NCBI GenBank assembly: GCA_030612485.1
Contig: JAUWNS010000163.1
Span: 1-5,305, forward strand
Length of the DNA stretch: 5,305 nt
Origin: Candidatus Bipolaricaulota bacterium
GTDB taxonomy: Bacteria > Bipolaricaulota > Bipolaricaulia > UBA7950 > UBA9294
Reading direction: 5' to 3'
In this document: one piece after another, positions 1-4,840 of the stretch
Layout of the letters: each line of letters starts with the position of its first letter
Position numbering within the stretch: the stretch's first letter is position 1
Position numbers and translations under genes: made by a program
The notes under the pieces: generated by a model
The model's input: only the letters and a program-made list of their open reading frames with translations
Database searches by the model: none
What the model was told of the DNA's origin: nothing

Positions 1-924
1 GATCTGCACCTCTATCTCGCGGGCGAGCCCGGCGGCTACGATGTTCTTGGCGACGTAACGTGCCATATATGAGCCGGAGCGGTCAACCTTTGTCGGATCC
101 TTCCCGGAGAAGGCTCCACCACCGTGTGAGCCGTACCCCCCATAGGTGTCGACGATGATCTTGCGGCCGGTCACCCCGGTGTCCGAGGCCGGCCCACCGA
201 TGACGAACCTCCCGGAAGAGTTGACGAGAAGCTCCGTCTGATCGTCGATCCAGTCCGACATGATCGGGTGGATCACCTGTTCGATGATCTCCTGCTCCAA
301 GGTTGCTTGCTCGACCTCGGGGTCGTGTTGAGCCGCGATGAGGACCGCGGCGGCGCGAGCCGGCCGGCCATTCTCGTACTCGATCGTCACCTGCGACTTC
401 CCATCCGGTCGCAGGTAGGGAAGAGTCCCATCCTTGCGCAGCGCTGCCAGGCGCTTGGTCAGGTGGTGGGAGAGGACGATCGGAAGGGGCATCAGCTCGT
501 CGGTCCCGACGCAGGCGTAGCCATACATGATCCCCTGATCCCCGGCACCGATCGTGTCGTAGGGATCATGAGTAACGCCGTTGCGCGCCTCTTTAGCCGT
601 TGCGATGGCGGCGGCGATATCCGCGGACTGTTCCTTGATCGTCGAGAGGACAGCGCAGTCGTGGTAGTTGAACCCGTAGGCGGCCTTATCGTAGCCGACC
701 TCCTCCACCACTCGGCGCGCGATACGATCGATATCGGCGTAGATTTCGGTCGAGATCTCGCCCCCGACGAGGACGAGCCCGGTGGTGAGAAAGGTCTCGC
801 AGGCGACGTGAGCCTTCCGATCCTTAGCTAAGACAGCGTCCAAGACGGCATCAGAGATCCGATCGGCGATCTTATCCGGGTGTCCCTCCGTTACCGACTC
901 CGATGTGAGAAAGCCTCTTCCCAT
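1..924 (-). CDS. metK: S-adenosylmethionine synthetase (methionine adenosyltransferase), 3' end outside window
   Basis: Cytosolic enzyme that makes S-adenosylmethionine from methionine and ATP, releasing phosphate and pyrophosphate; SAM is the methyl donor for DNA methylases such as the neighbouring HsdM. The 308 visible residues start [18 protein letters not shown]. The ATP-site GHPDK is at residues 14-18, the family signature GAGDQG at 126-131, and the phosphate-binding GGGAFSGKD at 268-276, followed by [19 protein letters not shown]. Bacterial MetK proteins are usually about 380-400 residues, so roughly the last 80-90 are missing at the window edge. The start is supported by a good ribosome binding site 5 nt upstream and by alignment with the usual MetK N-terminus. 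No frameshift or missing key residue is seen. It is divergent from hsdM and is probably an ordinary chromosomal gene next to the variable region. Confidence 0.98.
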   Translation of the reverse strand, partial: MGRGFLTSESVTEGHPDKIADRISDAVLDAVLAKDRKAHVACETFLTTGLVLVGGEISTEIYADIDRIARRVVEEVGYDKAAYGFNYHDCAVLSTIKEQSADIAAAIATAKEARNGVTHDPYDTIGAGDQGIMYGYACVGTDELMPLPIVLSHHLTKRLAALRKDGTLPYLRPDGKSQVTIEYENGRPARAAAVLIAAQHDPEVEQATLEQEIIEQVIHPIMSDWIDDQTELLVNSSGRFVIGGPASDTGVTGRKIIVDTYGGYGSHGGGAFSGKDPTKVDRSGSYMARYVAKNIVAAGLAREIEVQI

Positions 925-929
925 AGTTC

Positions 930-936
930 CCTCCTT
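930..936 (-). promoter_or_regulatory. metK ribosome binding site
   Basis: On the minus strand AAGGAGG lies 5 nt before the ATG at 924-922. This is a near-perfect Shine-Dalgarno sequence and fixes the metK start. Confidence 0.85.
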
Positions 937-976
937 CATCTCAATGCAGGAATCCTAGCCGCCCCTCCAGGCGAGC

Positions 977-1012
977 GCAAGGTTTGAGAACCTTCTCTGT
1001 GAATGGCCTTGC
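977..1012 (-). repeat. Inverted repeat in the metK leader
   Basis: GCAAGG at 977-982 pairs with CCTTGC at 1007-1012 around a 24-nt interior that itself holds GAGAA/TTCTC arms (986-990 and 993-997). It lies about 50 bp upstream of the metK start and could form a leader hairpin if transcription starts further upstream. No T-run follows it, so it is not an obvious terminator. Function unknown. Confidence 0.3.
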
Positions 1013-1056
1013 ATAGTGAAGCAATACGGATACAAGACCTCAAGTCTAACTCGGGC

Positions 1057-1086
1057 TTCACCCCGCGGGGGAGAATCCTGTACAAT
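1057..1086 (+). promoter_or_regulatory. Candidate promoter for hsdM
   Basis: TTCACC at 1057-1062 (4 of 6 matches to TTGACA) and TACAAT at 1081-1086 (5 of 6 matches to TATAAT) are separated by 18 bp. The spacer contains the perfect palindrome CCCCGCGGGG (1061-1070), which overlaps the -35 box by two bases and could be an operator. The site is about 180 bp upstream of the hsdM start. This is pattern matching only and the -35 box is weak. Confidence 0.3.
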
Positions 1087-1259
1087 AGGAGAGCAACCGG
1101 GAGAGGATGAGGAAATACTTTGCGGAAAAGTGACCTGGATATTACAGAGGAAAGGCGGAAACGTGCATTTGGTGGTACAAGAAGGCTTCTCGATAGGTTT
1201 TGCAGCCCTGAGGCGGGATACCCGTGGGGCGCTTTGTTTTTGTCTTCCCGGACTTAAAC

Positions 1260-1266
1260 GGAGGGG
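1260..1266 (+). promoter_or_regulatory. hsdM ribosome binding site
   Basis: GGAGGGG lies immediately before the ATG at 1269-1271, with 4 nt between GGAGG and the ATG. It favours this start over an in-frame GTG at 1224, which has no comparable site and would add 15 residues not typical of HsdM N-termini. Confidence 0.6.
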
Positions 1267-1268
1267 TG

Positions 1269-2462
1269 ATGGCGCGTAGGAAGGCGAGTAACGGTGCGAC
1301 GCTCGGTTTTGAGCAGACCCTGTGGCAAGCGGCGGATAAGATGCGCGGGCACATGGACCCATCGGAGTACAAACATGTGGTCCTGGGCCTCATCTTCCTC
1401 AAGTACATCTCCGATGCGTTCGAGGAACGCCGCCGCGAGATCGAACACGAAGCTGGGGCACCGGAAAGTGAGTGGTACGTCAAAGAACCACTGATCCGCT
1501 ACGAAGTCCTGGAAGACCGCGACATGTACACGATGAAAAGCGTCTTTTGGGTCCCGAAGGCAGCGCGCTGGAACTATCTCCAAGAGCGGGCGAAACAGCC
1601 CGAGATTGGCAAGCTCATCGACGATGCGATGGTCTCCATAGAGCGGGAGAACCCGTCGCTCAAAGGCGTTTTACCTAAAGACTACGCGCGTCCAGCACTC
1701 GACAAGCAACGGCTGGGCGAGCTGGTCGACCTCATCGGCACCATCGGCCTGGGAGACGCGGAGAACCGCTCCAAGGATATTCTCGGCCGGGTATACGAGT
1801 ACTTCCTCAGTCAGTTCGCAAGCAGGGAAGGAAAGAAAGGCGGTGAGTTCTACACGCCCCGCTGCATCGTCAAGCTACTCGTCGAGATGATCGAGCCGTA
1901 CGAGGGCCGCGTCTACGACCCCTGCTGCGGATCGAGCGGAATGTTCGTGCAGAGCGAACAGTTCATCCGAGCCCACGGCGGACGTGTCGGAAAGCTGTCG
2001 ATCTACGGCCAGGAATCGAACCCGACAACCTGGAAGCTTGCCAAGATGAACCTCGCCATCCGCGGCATCGAAGCCAATCTCGGCGGACAGAACGCCGATA
2101 GCTTCCACAACGACCTGCACAAGACGCTGAAGACCGACTTCCTCCTGGCCAATCCGCCGTTCAACGACTCCGACTGGGGCGGCGAGCGCCTACGCGACGA
2201 CGTCCGCTGGAAGCACGGCGTCCCGCCGACCGGGAATGCGAACTTCGCCTGGGTGCAGCACTTCATCCATCACCTTGCGCCAACCGGGATCGCCGGGTTC
2301 GTCCTCGCCAACGGCTCGATGAGCTCGAACCAGTCCGGCGAGGGCGAGATCCGGAAGAACATCATCGAGGCCGATTTCGTCGACTGCATGATTGCGCTTC
2401 CCGGACAGCTCTTTTACGGGACCCAGATCCCGGCGTGCCTATGGTTTATCGTCCGGGACTAA
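1269..2462 (+). CDS. hsdM: Type I restriction-modification methylase subunit HsdM, N-terminal and catalytic part, prematurely stopped
   Basis: HsdM is the N6-adenine methyltransferase subunit of type I restriction-modification systems. It works with HsdS (specificity), and with HsdR for cleavage. The 397 residues include the HsdM N-terminal helical domain (about 14-185, with [20 protein letters not shown] and [13 protein letters not shown]). The N6_Mtase domain follows, introduced by [18 protein letters not shown], with SAM-binding motif I DPCCGSSG at 217-224 and catalytic motif IV NPPF at 295-298. It ends at [10 protein letters not shown], where a normal HsdM continues for over 100 residues. 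The missing part lies downstream in the same frame after the TAA at 2460-2462 and a hairpin element. All catalytic motifs are present, but the C-terminal region, which normally helps contact HsdS, is cut off. It is probably inactive unless the stop is suppressed or the two halves associate. Confidence 0.9.
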   Translation: MARRKASNGATLGFEQTLWQAADKMRGHMDPSEYKHVVLGLIFLKYISDAFEERRREIEHEAGAPESEWYVKEPLIRYEVLEDRDMYTMKSVFWVPKAARWNYLQERAKQPEIGKLIDDAMVSIERENPSLKGVLPKDYARPALDKQRLGELVDLIGTIGLGDAENRSKDILGRVYEYFLSQFASREGKKGGEFYTPRCIVKLLVEMIEPYEGRVYDPCCGSSGMFVQSEQFIRAHGGRVGKLSIYGQESNPTTWKLAKMNLAIRGIEANLGGQNADSFHNDLHKTLKTDFLLANPPFNDSDWGGERLRDDVRWKHGVPPTGNANFAWVQHFIHHLAPTGIAGFVLANGSMSSNQSGEGEIRKNIIEADFVDCMIALPGQLFYGTQIPACLWFIVRD

Positions 2463-2471
2463 TCCAGACGA

Positions 2472-2527
2472 CCCTCACCCCCAGCCCCTCTCCCAGTGGG
2501 AGAAGGTGGCCGAAGGCCGGGTGAGGG
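2472..2527. repeat. Hairpin repeat element 1 (CCCTCACCC...GGGTGAGGG) inside hsdM
   Basis: A 56-bp unit bounded by perfect 9-bp inverted repeats, CCCTCACCC (2472-2480) and GGGTGAGGG (2519-2527). Inside are two smaller hairpins: TCTCCC-AGT-GGGAGA (2489-2503, with adjoining bases partly pairing) and GGCC-GAA-GGCC (2508-2518), giving a three-way-junction shape. It lies where HsdM proteins pass from PACLWF..RD to FRDRRG, so it is an insertion. Read backwards, element 2 carries the same CCCTCACCCC...CTCTCCC start. No transposase is present, so it resembles a non-autonomous miniature element or REP-like palindrome. Its exact ends are inferred from the terminal repeats. Confidence 0.75.
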
Positions 2528-2584
2528 ATGTTTCCGTGACAGAAGAGGGGGGACATTATTCATCGATGCACGCCAGATGGGCAC

Positions 2585-2617
<33 letters not shown>

Positions 2618-2660
2618 TGACGACATTGCCAATATCGCTACTACGTACCATTCTTGGAGA

Positions 2661-2758
2661 GGTGAATCCCCTCTCCCGCTGGGAGAGGGAAAAGATCAGG
2701 GCGACAACGCAGTCTTGCTTAGCTCCTCTCCCTCTGGGAGAGGCAGGGGTGAGGGTGA
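2661..2758. repeat. Hairpin repeat element 2, inserted in frame in hsdM
   Basis: Two hairpins are joined by a 35-nt linker: CCCTCTCCC-GCT-GGGAGAGGG (2669-2689) and CCTCTCCC-TCT-GGGAGAGG (2725-2743), followed by GGGTGAGGG (2747-2755). GGTGA occurs at 2661-2665 and again at 2754-2758, as expected for a 5-bp target duplication, though the right copy could belong to the element. Removing 2666-2758 (93 bp, 31 codons) joins WRG directly to DVYQDI and restores a normal-looking HsdM. The right half is the reverse complement of the left end of element 1 with small differences, so the two are related and oppositely oriented. The encoded insert [20 protein letters not shown] is low-complexity. Confidence 0.75.
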
Positions 2759-2956
2759 TGTCTATCAGGACATCTTAGGCTATTGCAAGAGCGCGACGAT
2801 CGACGACATCCGCGAACACGGCCACGTCCTCACCCCCGGCCGCTACGTTGGTGCACCACCAGTCAAGGACGACGGCGAACCGTTCGAAGAGAAGATGGCG
2901 CGGCTCACCTCGGAGCTCTCCGAGCAGTTCGCCAAATCGCGGAAGTTGGAAGACGA

Positions 2957-3061
2957 GATCCGAAAGAACCTGAAGGGGTTGGGATTCGATGTGTAGCGCA
3001 CGTGACTCGCAGCTTCCGGAAGAGCAGCAAGAGGGAATTGTGCAACAGGCTGTTTCACAAT
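2957..3061 (+). repeat. Direct repeat copy A: hsdM tail plus palindromic flank
   Basis: This 105-bp block aligns without gaps to 4597-4701, 1640 bp downstream, with 80 identical positions by my hand count (about 76%). It covers the last 12 codons of hsdM with the stop, then about 65 bp of flank including CTTCCGGAAGA and a palindrome. The best conserved parts are the hsdM tail and the palindrome. The two copies bracket the fic gene. Confidence 0.85.
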
Positions 3062-3063
3062 TC
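3035..3063. repeat. Long palindrome downstream of hsdM (copy A)
   Basis: Arms GAATTGTGCAACAG (3035-3048) and CTGTTTCACAATTC (3050-3063) pair across a one-base centre with a single mismatch (C3043). No T-run follows, so it is not a standard intrinsic terminator. It sits 40 bp before the fic start and has a better-matched sister at 4677-4701. It could be a protein binding site, a recombination site or an mRNA-stabilising hairpin. Confidence 0.8.
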
Positions 3064-3091
3064 GGTCCTCTCCCACATACCGATACTGAGC

Positions 3092-3100
3092 AGGAGGTGA
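3092..3100 (+). promoter_or_regulatory. fic ribosome binding site
   Basis: AGGAGGTGA, almost fully complementary to the 16S rRNA 3' end, lies just upstream of the ATG at 3104, with 6 nt between GGAGG and the ATG. It fixes the fic start. Confidence 0.85.
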
Positions 3101-3103
3101 ATC

Positions 3104-4186
3104 ATGCCATTTGATAGGAATTCTCCATACAACGCGCTTCCGCTACTTCCACCAAGTGTGGATCTTGAGACGAAGCCAATCCTGCGACGCTGCATCGCGG
3201 CCAACAAGGCTCTTGCTGAACTCAAAGGAGCAGGTGATGTCATCCCCAATCAGGCAATGCTGATCAATGCGATTCCTCTGCAAGAGGCGAAGTTGAGTTC
3301 AGAGATCGAGAATATCGTGACAACGCAGGATGAGCTTTTCCGGGCTGCACTTGATGAGAGCAGTTCTGCAGACCCGAAGACGAAGGAAGTGCTCCGCTAT
3401 CGTACAGCACTCCGCCGTGGCGTGGAACTTCTGCATTCCGATGGCCTCTCATTGGGCCTCCTGGAAGAGGTGTGTAGCGTGCTCCGCGACGAGAGTGTCG
3501 CGTTTCGAACTGACCAGTTTGTCCGAATCGGCAATCCGGACACCGGCGTCATTGCGTACACACCCCCATTTGGTGCAGGGGGCATTCGAGAGAAGCTTGA
3601 GAACCTGCTAGATTTCCTGTTGAGCCCGAGCGAGCTGGACCCACTCATCCGGCTGGCCGTCGTGCACTACCAATTCGAGGCGATCCACCCGTTTGACGAC
3701 GGGAACGGTCGCACAGGACGCATACTGAGCATCCTTCACCTTCTACATGAAGGCCTGCTCAAGATCCCAGTTCTGTACCTCAGCCGGTACATCATTCAGA
3801 GGAAGCCAGAGTACTACCGTCGCTTGCGAGAGGTCACAGAGAAGGGAGCTTGGGAGGACTGGATTCTCTACAAGCTTGAAGGGATTGCAGAGACAGCGTC
3901 GTGGACAACGAATCGGATCTTCGCGATTCGGGATCTGTTCAATGAGACACTCGATTGCTGCCGAAGGGACCTCCCAGGAAGGGTGTATTCGAAGGAACTG
4001 ATCGAACTCGTGTTCACGCAGCCGTACTGCAAGATCCAGTTCCTGGTCGATGCGGGCATCGCCGCACGCCAGACTGCATCGGAATACCTCAAGGAGCTTG
4101 AGAAGGTCGGGGTCCTCTCTGGAGAGCAGCGGGGGCGCGAGATGATCTACAAACATCCGGGGCTTCTGGAGGTATTGGCCGCGTGA
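3104..4186 (+). CDS. Fic family protein, probable AMP-transferase with built-in inhibitory helix
   Basis: Fic enzymes usually transfer AMP from ATP to hydroxyl side chains of target proteins. This 360-residue protein has the full active-site motif HPFDDGNGRTGR at 195-206 (catalytic H195, anion-binding GNG, R206). Upstream is a target-docking flap around 143-155 (GNPDTGVIAYTPP). In the N-terminal domain, SSEIEN at 65-70 fits the inhibitory motif (S/T)xxxE(G/N), whose glutamate blocks productive ATP binding, so it is a self-inhibited class II type Fic needing no separate antitoxin. Residues about 295-350 look like a winged helix-turn-helix (KIQFLVDAGIAARQTASEYLKELEKVGVL). Length and domain order resemble the Shewanella SoFic group. 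It starts 107 bp after hsdM in the same direction and lies between two copies of the hsdM tail. Codon choice appears less GC-biased than hsdM, which suits separate acquisition. Target unknown. Confidence 0.93.
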   Translation: MPFDRNSPYNALPLLPPSVDLETKPILRRCIAANKALAELKGAGDVIPNQAMLINAIPLQEAKLSSEIENIVTTQDELFRAALDESSSADPKTKEVLRYRTALRRGVELLHSDGLSLGLLEEVCSVLRDESVAFRTDQFVRIGNPDTGVIAYTPPFGAGGIREKLENLLDFLLSPSELDPLIRLAVVHYQFEAIHPFDDGNGRTGRILSILHLLHEGLLKIPVLYLSRYIIQRKPEYYRRLREVTEKGAWEDWILYKLEGIAETASWTTNRIFAIRDLFNETLDCCRRDLPGRVYSKELIELVFTQPYCKIQFLVDAGIAARQTASEYLKELEKVGVLSGEQRGREMIYKHPGLLEVLAA

Positions 4187-4202
4187 GCCATCCAAGGATG
4201 AT

Positions 4203-4358
4203 GTGTCGAATTACGGACAGTATTTCGACACGAACGGAGAACGTGTCGATGATCTCGACATGTGAATGGCCACTTGTCGAGAGCACGAGAAGAAATCGAC
4301 ACATCGATGGCTTCGACATGTCCTGGCGACATGTCGATGAATGGAATCCACATCGACA
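4203..4358. repeat. Array of nine TGTCGA/TCGACA sites in alternating orientation
   Basis: TGTCGA occurs at 4204, 4244, 4275 and 4332; its complement TCGACA at 4225, 4255, 4296, 4313 and 4353 (start positions). Successive starts are 21, 19, 11, 20, 21, 17, 19 and 21 bp apart, so most steps are close to two helical turns and one is a single turn. Several pairs extend into longer inverted repeats: GTGTCGAA/TTCGACAC (4203-4210 and 4224-4231), ACGTGTCGA/TCGACATGT with one mismatch (4241-4249 and 4255-4263), and TGTCGATG/CATCGACA (4332-4339 and 4351-4358). GACATGTC is itself palindromic and occurs at 4315-4322 and 4328-4335. The array starts 17 bp after the fic stop. Likely a multi-site protein binding region or a structured fic 3' UTR; no known family is recognised. 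Confidence 0.8.
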
Positions 4359-4518
4359 CGTTCGCCGTGACCAAGCCAGGTCGTGAGGGACTCGGGAGAT
4401 GAAACGATGGCATTGCCAGACGTGATGTCAAGCCAGAATCCTGATGACGGGGCATGACGGGAGTCATACGGATTGATATGACAACACATAACAGGTCTCG
4501 AAGGATGAGAACGATGAA
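4359..4518. other. Gene-free stretch between the two motif arrays
   Basis: I see no gene, RNA signature or strong promoter here. It is rich in TGAC/GTCA (4368, 4427, 4445, 4455, 4463, 4479), including ATGACGGG twice ten bases apart (4444-4461), which may be chance or a weaker set of sites. Together with its flanks it makes up the roughly 400-bp non-coding region between fic and the hsdM relic. Confidence 0.4.
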
Positions 4519-4562
4519 CGAATCGACCGACATTCGACCGACGGATCTCGCGAATCGACCGA
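4519..4562. repeat. Three phased TCGACCGA repeats
   Basis: TCGACCGA starts at 4523, 4534 and 4555; the first and third lie within the identical 12-mer CGAATCGACCGA (4519-4530 and 4551-4562). The steps of 11 and 21 bp match one and two helical turns and recall the spacing of the TGTCGA array upstream. All three are in the same orientation. Function unknown. Confidence 0.6.
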
Positions 4563-4597
4563 TTGGCAATACGCCGATCACTACAACCACGATCACG

Positions 4598-4636
4598 ATC
4601 CGGAAGAACCTGAAGGGGCTGGGACTTGATGTGTAG
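4598..4636 (+). pseudogene. Relic of an HsdM C-terminus
   Basis: Codons read [12 protein letters not shown] then TAG, matching the true hsdM end [12 protein letters not shown] at 2958-2996. No HsdM-like sequence precedes it: the upstream frame is low-complexity, threonine-rich sequence from non-coding DNA. It is a fragment left by duplication, recombination or cassette insertion and is not expected to be functional. Confidence 0.85.
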
Positions 4637-4676
4637 CTCAAACGATCCCCACCTTCCGGAAGAACGTGGCTGCCAA

Positions 4677-4701
4677 ATTGTGAAACAGCCTGTTTCACAA
4701 T
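4677..4701. repeat. Perfect 25-bp palindrome (copy B)
   Basis: ATTGTGAAACAG (4677-4688) and CTGTTTCACAAT (4690-4701) are perfect reverse complements around a single C at 4689. It is the sister of the palindrome at 3035-3063 and closes the direct repeat on the right. No T-run follows. The next recognised feature is the promoter at 4738. Confidence 0.9.
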
Positions 4702-4737
4702 CCCCGTCGCATGACCGCCGAAAGGTGACAGCGGAGC

Positions 4738-4766
4738 TTGACAACTATGATTCTCCCCGCTATAGT
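4738..4766 (+). promoter_or_regulatory. Near-consensus sigma-70 promoter upstream of small RNA and abi gene
   Basis: TTGACA (4738-4743, perfect -35) and TATAGT (4761-4766, 5 of 6 to TATAAT) are separated by exactly 17 bp. Transcription should start about 4772-4774. It is by far the best promoter match in the window and directs transcription into the terminator hairpin and abi. Confidence 0.88.
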
Positions 4767-4772
4767 GTAGTT

Positions 4773-4825
4773 AGCACACCCGCCGGGCCTCTGTCGCAAG
4801 ACATGCTATCTCTCGGCGGGTTTTT
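4773..4825 (+). ncRNA. Putative small RNA, about 50 nt, upstream of abi gene (candidate AbiF RNA antitoxin)
   Basis: A strong promoter places the 5' end near A4773, and an intrinsic terminator ends the transcript at about 4825. The RNA can form stem ACCCGCCG/CGGCGGGT (4778-4785 with 4814-4821) and a TGTC-GCAA-GACA hairpin with a GNRA tetraloop (4792-4803). TAGCA at 4772-4776 can also pair with TGCTA at 4804-4808, which crosses the main stem and makes an H-type pseudoknot. From the literature as I recall it, AbiF genes of the Abi_2 family are stably linked to a conserved non-coding RNA that acts as antitoxin; the position directly before an Abi_2 gene fits. The alternative is a terminator/attenuator leader of the abi mRNA; both may hold. 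The exact 5' end is inferred from the promoter. Confidence 0.7.
4778..4825 (+). terminator. Intrinsic terminator between promoter and abi start
   Basis: An 8-bp perfect GC-rich stem, ACCCGCCG (4778-4785) with CGGCGGGT (4814-4821), runs into TTTTT (4821-4825). It lies within about 10 nt of the predicted transcription start and 15 bp before the abi ATG. Most transcripts should therefore stop as a short RNA, with readthrough supplying abi mRNA. Confidence 0.8.
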
Positions 4826-4829
4826 CATT

Positions 4830-4835
4830 GGGGGT
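4830..4835 (+). promoter_or_regulatory. abi ribosome binding site (modest)
   Basis: GGGGGT lies 5 nt before the ATG at 4841. It is a weaker match than those of metK and fic, which would suit low toxin expression. Confidence 0.4.
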
Positions 4836-4840
4836 AAGGC

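Larger units (their letters stand above)
925..1268. other. Divergent intergenic region between metK and hsdM
   Basis: About 340 bp without a convincing gene. On the metK side it holds the ribosome binding site and a leader with an inverted repeat. On the hsdM side it holds a weak candidate promoter around 1057-1086 and the hsdM ribosome binding site at 1260-1266. Short open frames on both strands cross this region but match no family I recognise and have no good ribosome binding site. I see no SAM-I type riboswitch in the metK leader. Confidence 0.6.
4597..4701 (+). repeat. Direct repeat copy B: hsdM tail relic plus palindromic flank
   Basis: Ungapped counterpart of 2957-3061 (offset 1640 bp, 80 of 105 identical by hand). 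Upstream of 4597 the similarity stops abruptly, which marks a junction. Divergence is concentrated in the middle of the flank, while the hsdM tail and the palindrome are well preserved. This suggests an old duplication or a tail derived from a different hsdM allele. Confidence 0.85.

Noticed and set aside
268..831. A 187-codon open frame on the plus strand inside metK
   Set aside because: It is antisense to a clear, fully conserved MetK reading frame and has no recognisable domain.
1061..1070. CCCCGCGGGG palindrome as a stand-alone regulatory site
   Set aside because: It is a single short GC-only palindrome in GC-rich DNA. It is mentioned with the candidate promoter but not claimed separately.
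1016..1279. An 87-codon open frame upstream of and overlapping the hsdM start
   Set aside because: There is no good ribosome binding site, no recognisable motif, and it overlaps the well-supported hsdM start in another frame.
2989..3114. A 41-codon frame starting at ATG inside the hsdM stop (ATGTGTAG) and its counterpart at 4629-4844
   Set aside because: The shared 24 N-terminal residues (14 identical) lie wholly within the direct repeat, nucleotide changes fall at all codon positions, and the frames end at unrelated points. The second frame also runs through the promoter and terminator. Kept only as a weak hint of a decayed gene.
4203..4358. CRISPR array
   Set aside because: The repeats are only 6-9 bp, alternate in orientation and have spacers of 5-15 bp. 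This does not resemble the same-strand 24-40-bp repeats of CRISPR.
4444..4482. TGAC/GTCA repeats, including ATGACGGG twice ten bases apart
   Set aside because: The motif is short, the spacing irregular beyond the one pair, and the total is not clearly above chance.
4147..4744. Overlapping long open frames on the minus strand (4147-4698 and 4211-4744)
   Set aside because: They begin around the palindrome, cross the TGTCGA array and, in one case, run into the 3' end of fic. Their translations are low-complexity and match no family I know, and neither has a ribosome binding site. The openness probably comes from the repeated TCGA-rich sequence.
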